A stretch of DNA of 64,000 bases, taken from positions 143,121-207,120 of the forward strand of contig JAAELT010000115.1 in the NCBI GenBank assembly GCA_024226315.1, read 5' to 3'. The translations under genes and the position numbers were made by a program. Shown piece after piece: positions 51,166 through 61,652 of the stretch; position 1 is the stretch's first letter, and each line of letters begins with the position of its first letter. The notes beneath the pieces were generated by a model. That model was not told where the DNA came from. It saw only the letters and a list, made by a program, of their open reading frames with translations, and ran no database searches. The stretch is from a bacterium (GTDB lineage: Bacteria > Acidobacteriota > Thermoanaerobaculia > Multivoradales > J023).

Positions 51166-53834
51166 CGCCGGAGGATTGGCGGCGCGCCAAGAGCGTGTTC
51201 GAGGCCGCGCTGGCCGAACCTTCCGAGGCCCGGGGTGCGTTCGTCGAGGCGGCGTGCGCCGGCGACGAAGGCCTGCGCTCGGCGGTGGAGACTCTGCTCG
51301 CCGCTGACGGGCAGAGTGAGCTGCTGGTCGATCGGGTGCCGGCCGACGAGCTGCTGCGGGTGTTCTCCGAGAACCGTGACCTGCAATGGCTGGGGCGCAC
51401 CCTCGGCGCCTACCGGATCATCGGCAAGCTCGGCGAGGGCGGCATGGGGAGTGTCTTCCTCGCGGAGCGGCACGATGCCGAGTTCCGCAAGACGGTGGCG
51501 GTCAAGGTGGTCCGCTTTGGGTTGGAGAGCGAGGCCGGGGTGCGGCGGTTCCGCACCGAACGCCAGATCCTGGCCAACCTCGAGCATCCCAACATCGCCC
51601 GGCTGATCGACGGCGGGACGACCGACGAGGGCTTGCCCTACCTGGTGATGGAGCACGTCGACGGTGAACCGATCACCACCTACTGCGACCGCCGCCTCCT
51701 GAAGCTGCCGGAGCGCCTGGAGCTCTTCGGAACGGTGTGCGACGCGGTGCAACACGCCCACCGCAACCTGGTGGTCCACCGGGACCTCAAGGCCGGCAAC
51801 ATCCTGGTCACCGATGACGGCGTGCCGAAGTTACTCGACTTCGGCATCGCGAAGTTGCTCGAGGCCGAGGGCGGGCTCGCCCACACGGTCACCATGACGC
51901 GGGTGCTGACCCCAGACTACGCCAGTCCGGAGCAGCTCGCCGGCCGCCCGATCACCACCGCCAGCGACGTCTATTCCCTGGGCGTGCTGCTCTATGAGCT
52001 GCTGGCCGGCGGCCGGCCCTTCTCCTGGCGCGGGCGAAGCACGGCCGAGATCGAGCGCATGCTGCTCTCCGAGCAGCCCCGGCCCCCTAGCGTCGCGGTG
52101 GGCGGGGAGCGCGATCCGGAGGCAGTGGCGGCGACACGCGGCTCGCGTCCGGAAGCCTTGCGGCGCGCTCTGTCCGGCGACCTGGACAACGTCGTCCTGC
52201 GGGCCCTGCGGCCTGAGCCGGAGGAGCGCTACGGCTCGGCGGAGCAGCTGGCGGCGGACTTGTGGCGGTACCGGACGGGGCTGCCGGTCGAGGCACGCCC
52301 GAGCGGCCTGGGCTACCGCGCCGGCAAGTTCGTGCGCCGGCACGCTGTGGCGTCGGTGGTGGTGGCGGCGGCAGTGGTCCTGCTGCTCAGTTTCACCGTC
52401 GTGACGCTCGTGCAGTCGGCGCAGATCGCGCGCGAGCGCGATCTCGCGCGGCACGAGCAGGCGCGAGCGGAGGAGGTGACCCGGTTCCTTGTCGAATCGT
52501 TCCGGGAGGCGGATCCGAGTCGGGCGCGGGGGGCGACGATCACCGCCCGGGAGATCCTGGAAACCGGCGCTCGCCGCGTCCAGCAGGAGCTGGCCGGGCA
52601 GAGGGAACTGCAGGTGGTGCTGATGCACACCATCGGGCTGGTCTACGTCGACCTGGGACTCTACCCGTCGGCCCAGCCGTTGCTCGCCGGCAGCCTGGAG
52701 CTGCGCCGTGAGCTGTTCGGCGATGATCATCCCGCGGTGGCCGAGAGCTTCCATGCCTGGGGCGAGCTGCGACTCGAGCAGGGCGAGCTCGAGGAAGCCG
52801 AAGAGGCCGCGCGGCAGTCGCTCGCCATCCGCCGGGGTGTCGATCCCGCCGGCACCGCCGGCTCGCTGCATCTACTGGGGAGGATCCGCCGAGTTGCCGG
52901 CCAGCGCTCCGAGAGCATCTCGCTCCACGAGGAGGCATTGGAGATCCAGCGCCAGGCCGTGGGCGAAGAGGATCCCGCCTACATCGAAGGCACGCGCCAT
53001 CTCGCCACGGCGGTGCGCGCGGAGGGCCGGCTCGAGTGGGCCGAGGAGTTGAATCGGCGTGCGCTGGCGTTGCAGCGGGAGCTGTTCGCTGGCGACCACC
53101 CGATCACCGCGTCGCTGCTCGACGACCTGGCGGTCGTGCTGCGGGAACGGGAGGCCTTCGAGGTGGCGGACGCGCTGGCCCGCGAAGCGCTGTCGATGAG
53201 CCGCCGTCTCTTTCCCGAGGGCCACCTGACCACGGCCCTGGTGCTCAACAACCTGGCGGCGATCTCGCGGCTCGAAGGGCGGGCTGAGGAGGCGCGCGAG
53301 CTCTATCTCGAAGGTCTGGAGATGCGCCGCGCCCTGCTGGGGCCGGAGCACCCGCGGCTGGCAGGCGCGATCTACAACCTGGCGTTGCTGCTGCACCGGG
53401 ACTTCGGCAGTCCGGAAGAGGCCGAGCCGCTCTACCGCGAAGCGGTGGAGACCCAACGGCGGACGCTGGGCGAAGACCACCCCAATATGGCGTTCTTCTC
53501 GATGGGCCTGGGCCGGGTGCTGAGCGACCTGGGGCGCGCCGAGGAGGCGGAGCCGATCCTGCGCCGGAGCCTGGAGTCATTCGAGCAGCGCAGCAAAGGC
53601 CGCAATGTCGCTTCCGCGCGCAGCGCCCTCGCCGGTGCCCTGCTCCGGCAGCGGCGCTACGGGGAGGCCGAGCAGTTGCTGGAGGCGAGCTACCCGGTTC
53701 TGGCTGAGAGCTACGGCGACGACCACCGGATTACCCGCCGGGCGCTCGACCGGATGGTACAGCTCTACCGGGAGACCGGGCGCGACCGTGAAGCGGCCCG
53801 GTACCGGGCCGTCCTGGAGAGCCCGGGGTCGTGA
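51162..53834 (+). CDS. Membrane Ser/Thr protein kinase with C-terminal TPRs
   Basis: The 890-aa protein has a short helical N-terminus, a PknB-type kinase domain (about 84-360), one membrane helix (about 395-417, VASVVVAAAVVLLLSFTVVTLV) and roughly ten TPR units (about 440-880), including the kinesin-light-chain-like LFGDDHPAVAESF and LLGPEHPRLAGAIYNLALLL. Kinase residues are intact: GEGGMGSV, VAVKVV (Lys), HRDLKAGN and DFGIAK. The TPR part would lie outside the cytoplasm and could sense a partner. It is coupled to the ECF sigma gene by ATGA overlap, suggesting one signalling unit. Confidence 0.92.
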   Translation: MTPEDWRRAKSVFEAALAEPSEARGAFVEAACAGDEGLRSAVETLLAADGQSELLVDRVPADELLRVFSENRDLQWLGRTLGAYRIIGKLGEGGMGSVFLAERHDAEFRKTVAVKVVRFGLESEAGVRRFRTERQILANLEHPNIARLIDGGTTDEGLPYLVMEHVDGEPITTYCDRRLLKLPERLELFGTVCDAVQHAHRNLVVHRDLKAGNILVTDDGVPKLLDFGIAKLLEAEGGLAHTVTMTRVLTPDYASPEQLAGRPITTASDVYSLGVLLYELLAGGRPFSWRGRSTAEIERMLLSEQPRPPSVAVGGERDPEAVAATRGSRPEALRRALSGDLDNVVLRALRPEPEERYGSAEQLAADLWRYRTGLPVEARPSGLGYRAGKFVRRHAVASVVVAAAVVLLLSFTVVTLVQSAQIARERDLARHEQARAEEVTRFLVESFREADPSRARGATITAREILETGARRVQQELAGQRELQVVLMHTIGLVYVDLGLYPSAQPLLAGSLELRRELFGDDHPAVAESFHAWGELRLEQGELEEAEEAARQSLAIRRGVDPAGTAGSLHLLGRIRRVAGQRSESISLHEEALEIQRQAVGEEDPAYIEGTRHLATAVRAEGRLEWAEELNRRALALQRELFAGDHPITASLLDDLAVVLREREAFEVADALAREALSMSRRLFPEGHLTTALVLNNLAAISRLEGRAEEARELYLEGLEMRRALLGPEHPRLAGAIYNLALLLHRDFGSPEEAEPLYREAVETQRRTLGEDHPNMAFFSMGLGRVLSDLGRAEEAEPILRRSLESFEQRSKGRNVASARSALAGALLRQRRYGEAEQLLEASYPVLAESYGDDHRITRRALDRMVQLYRETGRDREAARYRAVLESPGS

Positions 53835-53904
53835 GCGGTCCTCGAGTGTAGGATCGACTTCTCGATCTGAAGTCTCAGCTACGCCGTTTCCCCGAGGAGA
53901 AGAC

Positions 53905-55527
53905 TTGCATCTCGTTTCCATCCTGGGCCTTGTTCTGCTCCTGGGGCTGGCCTGGTTGCTGTCCTACAACCGGCGCGAGGTGCGGCTGCGGCCGATCCTG
54001 TGGGGGCTCGCTCTGCAGTTCGTGCTGGCACTCACCATCCTGCGCCGGGACGTTTGGAGCTATGTCGGCATGTCGCTTCTGGCCCTGCTGGTGGTGAGCT
54101 TCATCATCGATCAGGGCAAGCACCGTTTCGGTCACCACTGGGGCCGGGCCCTGGCGATCACCGCGGGCGGCCTGGGGGTGGGTTTGGCGCTCCATCAATT
54201 GCCGAGCCGGGTGCTGGAGGTGGCGTTCTACGGCCTCGGCGTCGGACTACTGGCGAGCCGCCTGGTGCGCCGCCCGTCGCCGGTGCGCCGCTTCGGCGCT
54301 GCGTTGCTGGTGGTGCTCGGCGTCACCTGGGTGATCTCGCGCGGTCTCACCGGCCACGACGTGTTCGAGGCCCTCGGCAAGGGTGTGACCGGCTTTCTCG
54401 ACCTGGCCGGCTACGGCGCCCGCTTCCTGTTCGGCAACCTGGCGAATCCCAGCCACTTCGGCGCCGCTGACGGCGCCGGCTGGCCCGGGTTCGGCTTCCA
54501 GTTCGCCTTCTACCTGCTGCCGGTGATCATTTTCTTCGCCGCCTTCATGTCGGTGCTGTACTACCTGGGCCTCATGCAGAAGGTGATTGAAGCGTTGGCA
54601 CACTTCATGCGCTGGACGATCGGCACCAGCGGCGCCGAGACCCTGTCGTGCAGCGCCAACATGTTCGTCGGGCAGACCGAGGCGCCGCTGCTGGTGCGGC
54701 CATACCTGGCCGGAGCCACCCGCTCGGAGCTGTTGACGATCATGGTCGGCGGCTTCGCCTCGATGGCCGGCAGCAGTCTGGCGGTCTACATCGCCATGGG
54801 GGTGCCGGCCACCCATCTGCTGGCGGCATCGGTGATGTCTGCGCCGGCGGCGCTGGTCATCGGCAAGATCATCTGCCCCGAGATCGAGCACTCGGAGACG
54901 GCGGGGGACGTCGGGCTGCCGGACGTCGACGTCGGCGCCAACGTGATCGAGGCGGCGTCGTCCGGCATCAGCGACGGCCTCAAGCTGGCGCTCAACGTCG
55001 GCGCCATGCTGATCGGTTTCATCGCCCTGATCGCCGTCGCCGACGTGGTCTTGAGCTTCTTCGATTCGCTGATCGACGGCCGGCTGCTCGGCGGCGAGCA
55101 GGTGAGCACGTCGTCGGGCGGCATGTCGCCGGTGGTTTCCGAATACCGCGGCGTCTTCCCCGGCTCCCTGCGCACCCTGTTCGGCAGCCTACTGCGACCG
55201 CTCGCCTGGACGATGGGCGTGCCCTGGGCCGACGCCGGCGCGGTGGGTCATCTGCTCGGGGTCAAGATCTCCCTCAACGAGTTCGTCGCCTACTCGATCC
55301 TCGATAACCACATCCGCGAGGGACAGCTCAGCCAGCGGGCGATCGACATTTCGACCTACGCCTTGTGCGGCTTCGCCAACTTCGCCTCGATCGGCGTCCA
55401 GATCGGCGGCATCGGTGCACTGGCGCCCGGTCGCCGTCGCGACGTGGCGGCGCTCGGCCTGCGCGCGATGCTCGGCGGCGCCTTGGCCTCCTGGCTCACC
55501 GCCACCATCGCGGGAATCCTGCTGTAG
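53905..55527 (+). CDS. Concentrative nucleoside transporter (NupC/CNT family)
   Basis: The 540-aa membrane protein carries CNT signatures: GFGFQFAFYLLPVIIFFAAF, GAETLSCSANMFVGQTEAPLLVRPYL, KISLNEFVAYS and YALCGFANFASIGVQIGG. It imports nucleosides with H+ or Na+. The start is a TTG at 53905, with GAGGAGA 4 nt before it; it places the first membrane helix at once. Frames starting further upstream run into the kinase gene and look wrong. It begins 70 bp after the kinase gene and ends before a strong terminator. At 540 aa it is longer than E. coli NupC (about 400 aa), with extra N-terminal helices. Confidence 0.9.
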   Translation: MHLVSILGLVLLLGLAWLLSYNRREVRLRPILWGLALQFVLALTILRRDVWSYVGMSLLALLVVSFIIDQGKHRFGHHWGRALAITAGGLGVGLALHQLPSRVLEVAFYGLGVGLLASRLVRRPSPVRRFGAALLVVLGVTWVISRGLTGHDVFEALGKGVTGFLDLAGYGARFLFGNLANPSHFGAADGAGWPGFGFQFAFYLLPVIIFFAAFMSVLYYLGLMQKVIEALAHFMRWTIGTSGAETLSCSANMFVGQTEAPLLVRPYLAGATRSELLTIMVGGFASMAGSSLAVYIAMGVPATHLLAASVMSAPAALVIGKIICPEIEHSETAGDVGLPDVDVGANVIEAASSGISDGLKLALNVGAMLIGFIALIAVADVVLSFFDSLIDGRLLGGEQVSTSSGGMSPVVSEYRGVFPGSLRTLFGSLLRPLAWTMGVPWADAGAVGHLLGVKISLNEFVAYSILDNHIREGQLSQRAIDISTYALCGFANFASIGVQIGGIGALAPGRRRDVAALGLRAMLGGALASWLTATIAGILL

Positions 55528-55534
55528 CTCAGAT

Positions 55535-55560
55535 GCCGGGAGCCTCGGCTCCCGGCGTTT
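55535..55560. terminator. Bidirectional terminator between nupC-like gene and cytochrome c
   Basis: GCCGGGAGCC (55535-55544) pairs perfectly with GGCTCCCGGC (55547-55556) and is followed by GTTTC. It lies 8 bp after one stop codon and 10 bp before the other, between convergent genes. Confidence 0.75.
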
Positions 55561-55566
55561 CGGGTC

Positions 55567-56031
55567 CTACTCGGTTTCCGAGACCTGGAGCGTCTCGATG
55601 TAGGCCGTCAGGTCGTAGATCCGCCGCTTGGCGAACCCGTAGCGCGCCACGGGCTTGCGGTCGGGGCGAAGATCCTCGAACACCTTCCCCCACACCGGCA
55701 TCTCGAGGCTTCCATGGGCGACCACCTTGCTCTCGCCGGTGATCGATTTCTCAACCTCTTTGGCCGGATAGGTGCCGTCGTTGTGCATCGCCAGGGTGGT
55801 GAGGTCGGGAGCAGGCACGGCAAGCGCGGGCGCTGCCGGACCGTTGCCCTTTGCTTCGGCGCCATGGCACGCCGCACAAACCTCCATGTAGAGGGCCTCG
55901 CCGTCACCTAGAGAGGCTTGCTGCCAGGTGATCGGGACTTCCTTGACTTTGACTTCCTCCGCGGCCGTTTCGAACGTCAGTGCGACACAGACGACCGCGA
56001 TGCATGCCAGAACGATCGGTATACGCTTCAT
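55567..56031 (-). CDS. Periplasmic c-type cytochrome, single heme
   Basis: The 154-aa protein has a signal peptide (MKRIPIVLACIAVVCVALTFETAAE), one heme-binding CAACH, and a downstream Met in LEMPVWGKVFEDLRP that could be the sixth ligand. It belongs to the class I cytochrome c/cbb3-like mono-heme group and should carry electrons in the periplasm. AAGGAGG lies 6 nt before the chosen ATG. It converges on the NupC-like gene and is divergent from the TPR lipoprotein gene. Its redox partner is not evident; the SDH genes lie 5 kb away in another operon. Confidence 0.88.
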   Translation of the reverse strand: MKRIPIVLACIAVVCVALTFETAAEEVKVKEVPITWQQASLGDGEALYMEVCAACHGAEAKGNGPAAPALAVPAPDLTTLAMHNDGTYPAKEVEKSITGESKVVAHGSLEMPVWGKVFEDLRPDRKPVARYGFAKRRIYDLTAYIETLQVSETE

Positions 56032-56346
56032 CGCGAACCTCCTTTTTCGGTTCACTCCAGCCTAGGCTAGTCCTCGCCCAGACGCACCACCCTGTGGGGT
56101 GGATGCCAGCGCGGGCGGTGAGAGGGCACGGAGCGCCACCCCGGGGGGTGGTGGCGCCTCGGTGCCTGCCGGGGCGCGTTCGAGAACCTTCGGGCCGGTT
56201 CGCACGTAACCCTCGGCAGGCGTGATCGAAACTACCGGGGCGCGTGGCCGCAGTCGGCCCGTGGTGGCGTTGGGCTCGTACCTCCCTGCCCGAGGCGATG
56301 CTCGATCGTTCCACCATGGCATGCCCCGAACCAGAAAGGGGCCATC
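56032..56346. other. Divergent intergenic region, cytochrome c / TPR lipoprotein
   Basis: 315 bp hold the promoters of both divergent genes, though I see no clear -35/-10 pair. An imperfect hairpin lies at 56131-56160, where GAGCGCCACC pairs with GGTGGTGGCGCCTC around a G-rich loop. It could be a regulatory structure or a chance GC palindrome. Frames running through here on the minus strand look like shadow frames. Confidence 0.45.
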
Positions 56347-57897
56347 ATGAAGCGATTCACCTCTCGACTGTCTGCTCGCCGCACCGGGTTCGCCATCGGC
56401 GGTCTGGCGTTGCTGTTCATCATTGGCTGTGCGCAGCCCGCGGACGATACAGCGGGCACCGCCGACACCGCTCGGACCGCGTCCGTGAAGGTCGAGGAGA
56501 TTCCGATCACGACCTCGTCCGAGGCCGCGCGCAAGCTCTTCGACGAAGGCCAGCACCTGCTCGACGTCGGCCGTGGCGTCAAGGCGCGGGAGAAGTTCCA
56601 GGCTGCCATCGCCGAGGACCCGGGATTCGCCCGGGCGCACTACAACCAGTCCAATTCGGCGCTGTCGTTCAAGGAGTTCCAGGAGTGCCTGGACACGGCC
56701 GCCGAGCACCTGGAAGGTGTCAGCGACGGCGAACGCCTGATGGTGGAGATCAATCGTACCTTCCTGACCAACGACACTGATCAGGGCGTGGCGCTGGCCA
56801 CCGAGCTGGTCGAGAAATATCCGAACAGCCCGCGCGCAAAGCTCGTTCTGGCTGGCATGATGGGTGTCCAGAACGACAACGAGGGCGCCCGCGCCTCTTT
56901 CGAGGCGGCGCTGGCGCTGGAGCCCAAGGCCCCCGGCGCGCTCTTCGGCCTGGCCAACAACTACCTGTTCGGCGAGCCCAAAGACTTCGTCAAGGCCGAG
57001 AGCTGGGCGCGCAAGATGATCGACGCCTATCCCGACGAGGCCAAGGGCTATGAGTCCCTGGGCGACATCAAGCGTGCACAGAATGACCTGGAGGGAGCGC
57101 TCGCGGCCTACAGCCAGGCGACCGAAGCCGATCCCAATCTGGAGCTGGCGCAGCACAAGAAGGGGCACGTCAACTCGTTCCTGGGCAACATCGCCGACGC
57201 CCGTGCGTCCTACGACGCGGCGATCGACCTCGCACCGCCCGAGAGCAAGGCGGGCTATGCCGTCTACCGCGCGTTCACCCACATCCACGCGGGCGACGTG
57301 GCCGCGGCGGTCGATGAGCTGGAAGGGCTCGTGGACGACGTCGAAGCGATGGGGACGCCCGCCGACCAGGTCAAGGGCTTCCAGGTGTTCGCGCTGACCA
57401 GCGCCGCCAACGCCGCGCTCCACGCCGGCTTTCTCGACAAGGCCGCGGCGATCGTCGAGCAACGCAACGGCCTACAGATGGCGATCGCGGAGGAGGTCGG
57501 AACCGAGGACGGCAAGCGGCTTCAAGAAGCCAACTGCCACGTGTGGGAAGGCCTGGTCGCCGCCTACCAGGGCAACGCGGATGCCGCTGCCGAGCACGCC
57601 GAGAAGATCTCGATGCTGGTCGAGGGCGACGAGAACCCACGCAAGATGGAGCCCGTCCACTGGGTGCTCGGAATGAGCGCGCTGGTGGCCGGCGACGCTG
57701 CCAAGGCCACCGAGCATTTGCGCCAGGCGAACCACGCCAACAACATGTACATTCGTTACCAGCTGGCGCGGGCCGAGGCCGAGGCCGGTAACGCCGAGGA
57801 AGCGAAGAAGTTGTTCAACGAGGTGGCGAGCTTCAACTTCAACTCGATCGGCTTCGCTCTGGTGGGCAGGGACGCGAAGGAGCGCGCGGGGGGCTAG
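56347..57897 (+). CDS. TPR lipoprotein
   Basis: The 516-aa protein has a lipoprotein signal ([11 protein letters not shown], lipid-bearing Cys28) and a Thr/Ala-rich linker. TPR units then run to the end ([104 protein letters not shown]). It is probably held at a membrane and acts as a protein-binding scaffold. Its stop overlaps the stop region of the convergent aldo-keto reductase by 4 bp. It has no operon partner on its own strand. Confidence 0.78.
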   Translation: MKRFTSRLSARRTGFAIGGLALLFIIGCAQPADDTAGTADTARTASVKVEEIPITTSSEAARKLFDEGQHLLDVGRGVKAREKFQAAIAEDPGFARAHYNQSNSALSFKEFQECLDTAAEHLEGVSDGERLMVEINRTFLTNDTDQGVALATELVEKYPNSPRAKLVLAGMMGVQNDNEGARASFEAALALEPKAPGALFGLANNYLFGEPKDFVKAESWARKMIDAYPDEAKGYESLGDIKRAQNDLEGALAAYSQATEADPNLELAQHKKGHVNSFLGNIADARASYDAAIDLAPPESKAGYAVYRAFTHIHAGDVAAAVDELEGLVDDVEAMGTPADQVKGFQVFALTSAANAALHAGFLDKAAAIVEQRNGLQMAIAEEVGTEDGKRLQEANCHVWEGLVAAYQGNADAAAEHAEKISMLVEGDENPRKMEPVHWVLGMSALVAGDAAKATEHLRQANHANNMYIRYQLARAEAEAGNAEEAKKLFNEVASFNFNSIGFALVGRDAKERAGG

Positions 57898-58886
57898 CGG
57901 AAGGTCTGCGCCGGCTCGGGCCGGTTGTCGAGCACGGTCTCGATGCGCTCCATGATCTCCGGCCCGATCTTGGCGGCGACGTCGAGAGCCTTCATGTTCT
58001 CGACCACCTGCTCGGGCTTCGAGGCACCGGTGATCACCGTCGAGACGTCGTCGTTCTCCAGGCACCAGGCGAGGGCGAGCTGTGCCAGGCTGCAGCCGAG
58101 CTCGTCGGCCAGCGGCCGCAGGCGCCGGGCTTTGTCGATGTTGGCCTGGCCCTGCTCGCTCTCGATGTTCTCACGCAGCCACTCGTAGTCGGGCACGCTG
58201 AAACGGGTGCCGTCGGGCATGCCGTGCTCGTACTTGCCCGTCAGGATGCCGCTCGCCAGCGGGCTCCAGATGGTGGTGCCCAGGCCGATCTCGCGGTAGA
58301 GGCGGGCGTACTCGCGCTCCACCCGCTCGCGGTGGAACATGTTGTACTGCGGCTGCTCCATGGTCGGCGGTATCAGCCGCTCGCGGCGGGCGACGCCGTG
58401 GGCTTCCATGATCTGGTCGGCGGACCATTCGCTGGTCCCCCAGTAGAAGGCCTTGCCACGGTCGATCAGGTGGCTCATGGCGCGCACCGTCTCCTCGATC
58501 GGGGTGGCGGGATCGGGGCGGTGACAAAACAGCAGATCGACGTAGTCGAGACCCAGCCGGGCGAGTGCGGCGTCGGTACCCTCGATCACGTGCTTGCGCG
58601 ACAGGCCTCGGTCGTTGGGTCCCTTGCCGCCCCAGAAGATCTTGGTGGAGACCACCAGGTCCGAGCGTTTCCAGCCCGCCCTGCGGATGACCGCGCCCAT
58701 CATCGTTTCGGCCTTGCCGCCGGCGTAGACCTCGGCGTTGTCGAAGAAATTGACGCCGGCGTCGTAGGCCGCCTTCATGCACTCGTAGGCGACGTCTTCA
58801 CCGATCTGGGTGCCGAAGGTGACCCAGGATCCAAAGGACAGGGCGGAGACCTGGAGGCCGGACGAGCCGAGATGACGATACTCCAT
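57894..58886 (-). CDS. Aldo-keto reductase, potassium-channel beta-subunit type
   Basis: The 330-aa protein has the full AKR tetrad: Asp in [14 protein letters not shown] with its Tyr, Lys in [14 protein letters not shown] and His in LLFCHRPDP. The NADPH-binding end [15 protein letters not shown] is present. Both the opening [25 protein letters not shown] and the overall length fit the Kv-beta/YghZ group, which reduces aldehydes such as methylglyoxal. It is the last of three minus-strand genes after the SEC-C and VKOR-DsbA genes (24-bp gap). A link to redox stress is plausible from that context. Confidence 0.92.
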   Translation of the reverse strand: MEYRHLGSSGLQVSALSFGSWVTFGTQIGEDVAYECMKAAYDAGVNFFDNAEVYAGGKAETMMGAVIRRAGWKRSDLVVSTKIFWGGKGPNDRGLSRKHVIEGTDAALARLGLDYVDLLFCHRPDPATPIEETVRAMSHLIDRGKAFYWGTSEWSADQIMEAHGVARRERLIPPTMEQPQYNMFHRERVEREYARLYREIGLGTTIWSPLASGILTGKYEHGMPDGTRFSVPDYEWLRENIESEQGQANIDKARRLRPLADELGCSLAQLALAWCLENDDVSTVITGASKPEQVVENMKALDVAAKIGPEIMERIETVLDNRPEPAQTFR

Positions 58887-58910
58887 GAGCTTGGCTCCCT
58901 GAGATGGGGG

Positions 58911-60323
58911 TCAGTGCATGTGCGCGTCTGGCCGGGGCTCCGGCAGGGAAGCGAATGCCGGATGATCGGCGTCGCCGGCGGCCAGCACCATGGCATAGAG
59001 AAAGGGGCCGAACGAGGTGCCGACGCGGCCGTTGATCAGCACCAGGGGCGTGCCATCTGGCTCGTAACGCCAGGCGTAGTCGACGTCCTGCCGCAGCTTG
59101 GTCTCCGTCTCCGGGCTGGCCAGGCAGCGCTCCAGCGCCGTCCGGCCGATGAAAGGCGCCGCCAGCCCGAAGACATCGTCGGCCGTGAGGTTCTGCTGAC
59201 TCTGGAAGAGTGCGCCCGCGAACTGGAAGCCGAAGCCGGTGCCCTCGACGCAGATCTGCGCCCGCGCCGCGAGACAGCGGACGGTCTCCGGACCGCGCAC
59301 CTTCAGGTGTGGATTGCAGTTGCCGTCGAGGGGGAAGTGGCGCGCGTCGACGGCGAAGCTCGATGAGACCAGGGTCTCCAGAGTTCCGATCGTCTGATGC
59401 AGAGTCCCGCAGTGGCCGCACAGGGCGTCGGTGAACTCGGTGATCAACACCGGCGCCCCCGGCGTGCCGACCGCCAGCGTTCGCGGCTCTTCCGGCTCGA
59501 AGGCGGCCGAGCCGCGATAGATGTGGAGCGAGTCGCTGAGGGCCTGCAGAGCCTGGGGCGGCAGGCTGGCGAGGAACTCGCGGAGCACGCGATCGTGCTC
59601 GGGCGCGCTCGCTTCTCGCCGCGGACCGCCGGCGTCGTCTTCGGCGGTCGCCGTCGCCTCGGCCGACCCGACCGGCCTACTGGCGGCTTCGAGGGCCCGC
59701 TGACCCTCTGCGGTGAGACTTTTGGGCGTCTTCAGGCCGGGCACCAGGAGCGCCAGGTAGGCGGCCGCGGTGAGACCCGCGGCGACAGTGATGCCATGGG
59801 GCGAACGTTTGTGAGAGCCACGGCGTAGGCCCCGCCAGGCAACCACGGCATAGGCCACCGTCAGCACGTAGGTCAGGGCGCAGCTCTTGCAGAACATCCC
59901 TTCGGCGGCGCTCGCGCCGAGCAGCACCACGATCCCCGCCACGCCGGCCGTTGCGGTGAGACCGATGCCCGAGCAGGCGGCGGCGAGCCGGGATTCACGA
60001 TCTCGTGAGGCGAGCGCCACCAGCGGCAGGGCGGCTGCCACCAGGCTCCAGACCAGTCCCCAACCGGCCACCGGCATGCCGGTCCAGTGGTGGATGTTGG
60101 TGGCGAAGGCGGCGGACCACAGGTCGGCGCAGTCCTGGCTTTCGCCGAAGCCGCAGAACGGCGTTTCTCCCGCGCGCGACCGTAGCAGCTCACGCCACAG
60201 GAAGACGGCCCACAGGGCGCTGGCGACGCCGATCGCCGCCAGAGCTCGCAGCGCGCTCGCCAGGCGTCGCGAGATCGCCGTCCGGTCAGTCTTGTTGCGG
60301 GACACAGTCTTGTCGCGGGACAC
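58911..60323 (-). CDS. VKOR-DsbA-like fusion (disulfide bond formation)
   Basis: The 470-aa protein joins a VKOR membrane domain to a thioredoxin-fold domain. The VKOR part (about residues 25-190, four to five helices) has the outer Cys pair in PFCGFGESQDC and the active CKSC next to a helix. After a linker (about 200-250) the second domain has CGHC in FTDALCGHCGTLHQ and a cis-Pro-type GTPLVLING, as in DsbA/DsbG. A single chain could both oxidise periplasmic proteins and pass electrons to quinone, replacing DsbA plus DsbB. The N-terminus repeats DKTVSR/NKT, so the exact start is uncertain. It lies 11 bp after the SEC-C gene. Confidence 0.88.
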   Translation of the reverse strand: MSRDKTVSRNKTDRTAISRRLASALRALAAIGVASALWAVFLWRELLRSRAGETPFCGFGESQDCADLWSAAFATNIHHWTGMPVAGWGLVWSLVAAALPLVALASRDRESRLAAACSGIGLTATAGVAGIVVLLGASAAEGMFCKSCALTYVLTVAYAVVAWRGLRRGSHKRSPHGITVAAGLTAAAYLALLVPGLKTPKSLTAEGQRALEAASRPVGSAEATATAEDDAGGPRREASAPEHDRVLREFLASLPPQALQALSDSLHIYRGSAAFEPEEPRTLAVGTPGAPVLITEFTDALCGHCGTLHQTIGTLETLVSSSFAVDARHFPLDGNCNPHLKVRGPETVRCLAARAQICVEGTGFGFQFAGALFQSQQNLTADDVFGLAAPFIGRTALERCLASPETETKLRQDVDYAWRYEPDGTPLVLINGRVGTSFGPFLYAMVLAAGDADHPAFASLPEPRPDAHMH

Positions 60324-60334
60324 AGCGAAGCGCC

Positions 60335-60598
<264 letters not shown>

Positions 60599-60854
60599 TG
60601 GGGGGCTCCGATCAGGACTGTGGCCTCGGCCCGGGAAGGCCGTGATGCCGAACGTCGAAGAAGTCTTGGATCCGCGGTCGCCAGGTCAGGCGCCGTCAGG
60701 ACGGAGGTCGAGTCTCTCACATCGCGGTCGATCGACACCAGAGGGCCTCTGGAGGTGGCGCATTTGACATCCACGCCGCCCTGAGCTTCAATACCAGGTC
60801 TGTTCAGCAATAACGCGTTGACCGGTTTCAACAAACCCGTATCGGAGCTCACAC

Positions 60855-61652
60855 ATGGCCTATGCCCATAGCCTGAAACGGCGGGCGTTCGGCGAGACCA
60901 TGCGGCGCGACGCGTGGTGGGTCCAGCCTCTGCTGGTGCTCTTCGGCCTGGGCGCCTTCGTGGTCTACTCCACGTGGGCCGCCTTCCAGGGCGAGCACTA
61001 CGCGTCGGGGCCCTATCTGTCGCCGTTCTATTCCCCCGAGCTGTTCGGGGACTCGCCGCACGCCTGGTTCGGCCCGAAACCCGGCTTCTGGCCCGGCTGG
61101 CTGCCCTGGTCGCCGGCCTTCCTGATCCTGTGGGCACCCGCCGGGTTCCGCTTCACCTGCTATTACTACCGCGGCGCCTACTACAAGGCCTTCTGGGGCG
61201 ATCCGCCCACCTGCACCGTGGGCGAGCCGCGCAAGAGCTATCGGGGCGAGAATTCGTTCCCGCTCATCCTGCAGAACGTGCACCGGTATTTCCTGTATCT
61301 GGCGCTGCTCTTCATCGTCGTGCTGGCCTGGGACGCCTGGAAGGGCTTCTGGTTCGCCGGCGCAGGCGGCACCACGTCGTTCGGCATCGGCGTCGGCTCT
61401 CTGGTCCTGACACTCAACGTCGTCTTCCTTGGCGGCTACACCTTCGGATGCCATTCGCTGCGCCACCTGGTCGGCGGCCGGCTGGACATCCTGTCGCGGT
61501 CGCCGCGCCGCGCTGTCGCCTACGCTTGTGTCGGCTGCCTCAATCGCCGGCACATGGTGTGGGCCTGGATGAGCCTGGTGTGGGTGGGCTTCACCGACGC
61601 CTACGTCCGCATGTGCTCGATGGGCGTCTGGACCGATTGGAGAATCCTGTAA
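60855..61652 (+). CDS. Succinate dehydrogenase membrane anchor subunit (cytochrome b-like)
   Basis: The 265-aa protein has about five hydrophobic helices and His residues placed for heme binding (NVHRYFLYLALLF and FGCHSLRHLVGG). There is a periplasmic aromatic-rich loop (SPFYSPELFGDSPHAWFG) and several Cys (CVGCLNRRH). Single large anchors of this kind replace separate SdhC and SdhD in some Actinobacteriota, Myxococcota and Acidobacteriota. Its stop overlaps the sdhA start by one base (TAATG). It should pass electrons to quinone. The family call rests mainly on its position before sdhA and sdhB. Confidence 0.82.
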   Translation: MAYAHSLKRRAFGETMRRDAWWVQPLLVLFGLGAFVVYSTWAAFQGEHYASGPYLSPFYSPELFGDSPHAWFGPKPGFWPGWLPWSPAFLILWAPAGFRFTCYYYRGAYYKAFWGDPPTCTVGEPRKSYRGENSFPLILQNVHRYFLYLALLFIVVLAWDAWKGFWFAGAGGTTSFGIGVGSLVLTLNVVFLGGYTFGCHSLRHLVGGRLDILSRSPRRAVAYACVGCLNRRHMVWAWMSLVWVGFTDAYVRMCSMGVWTDWRIL

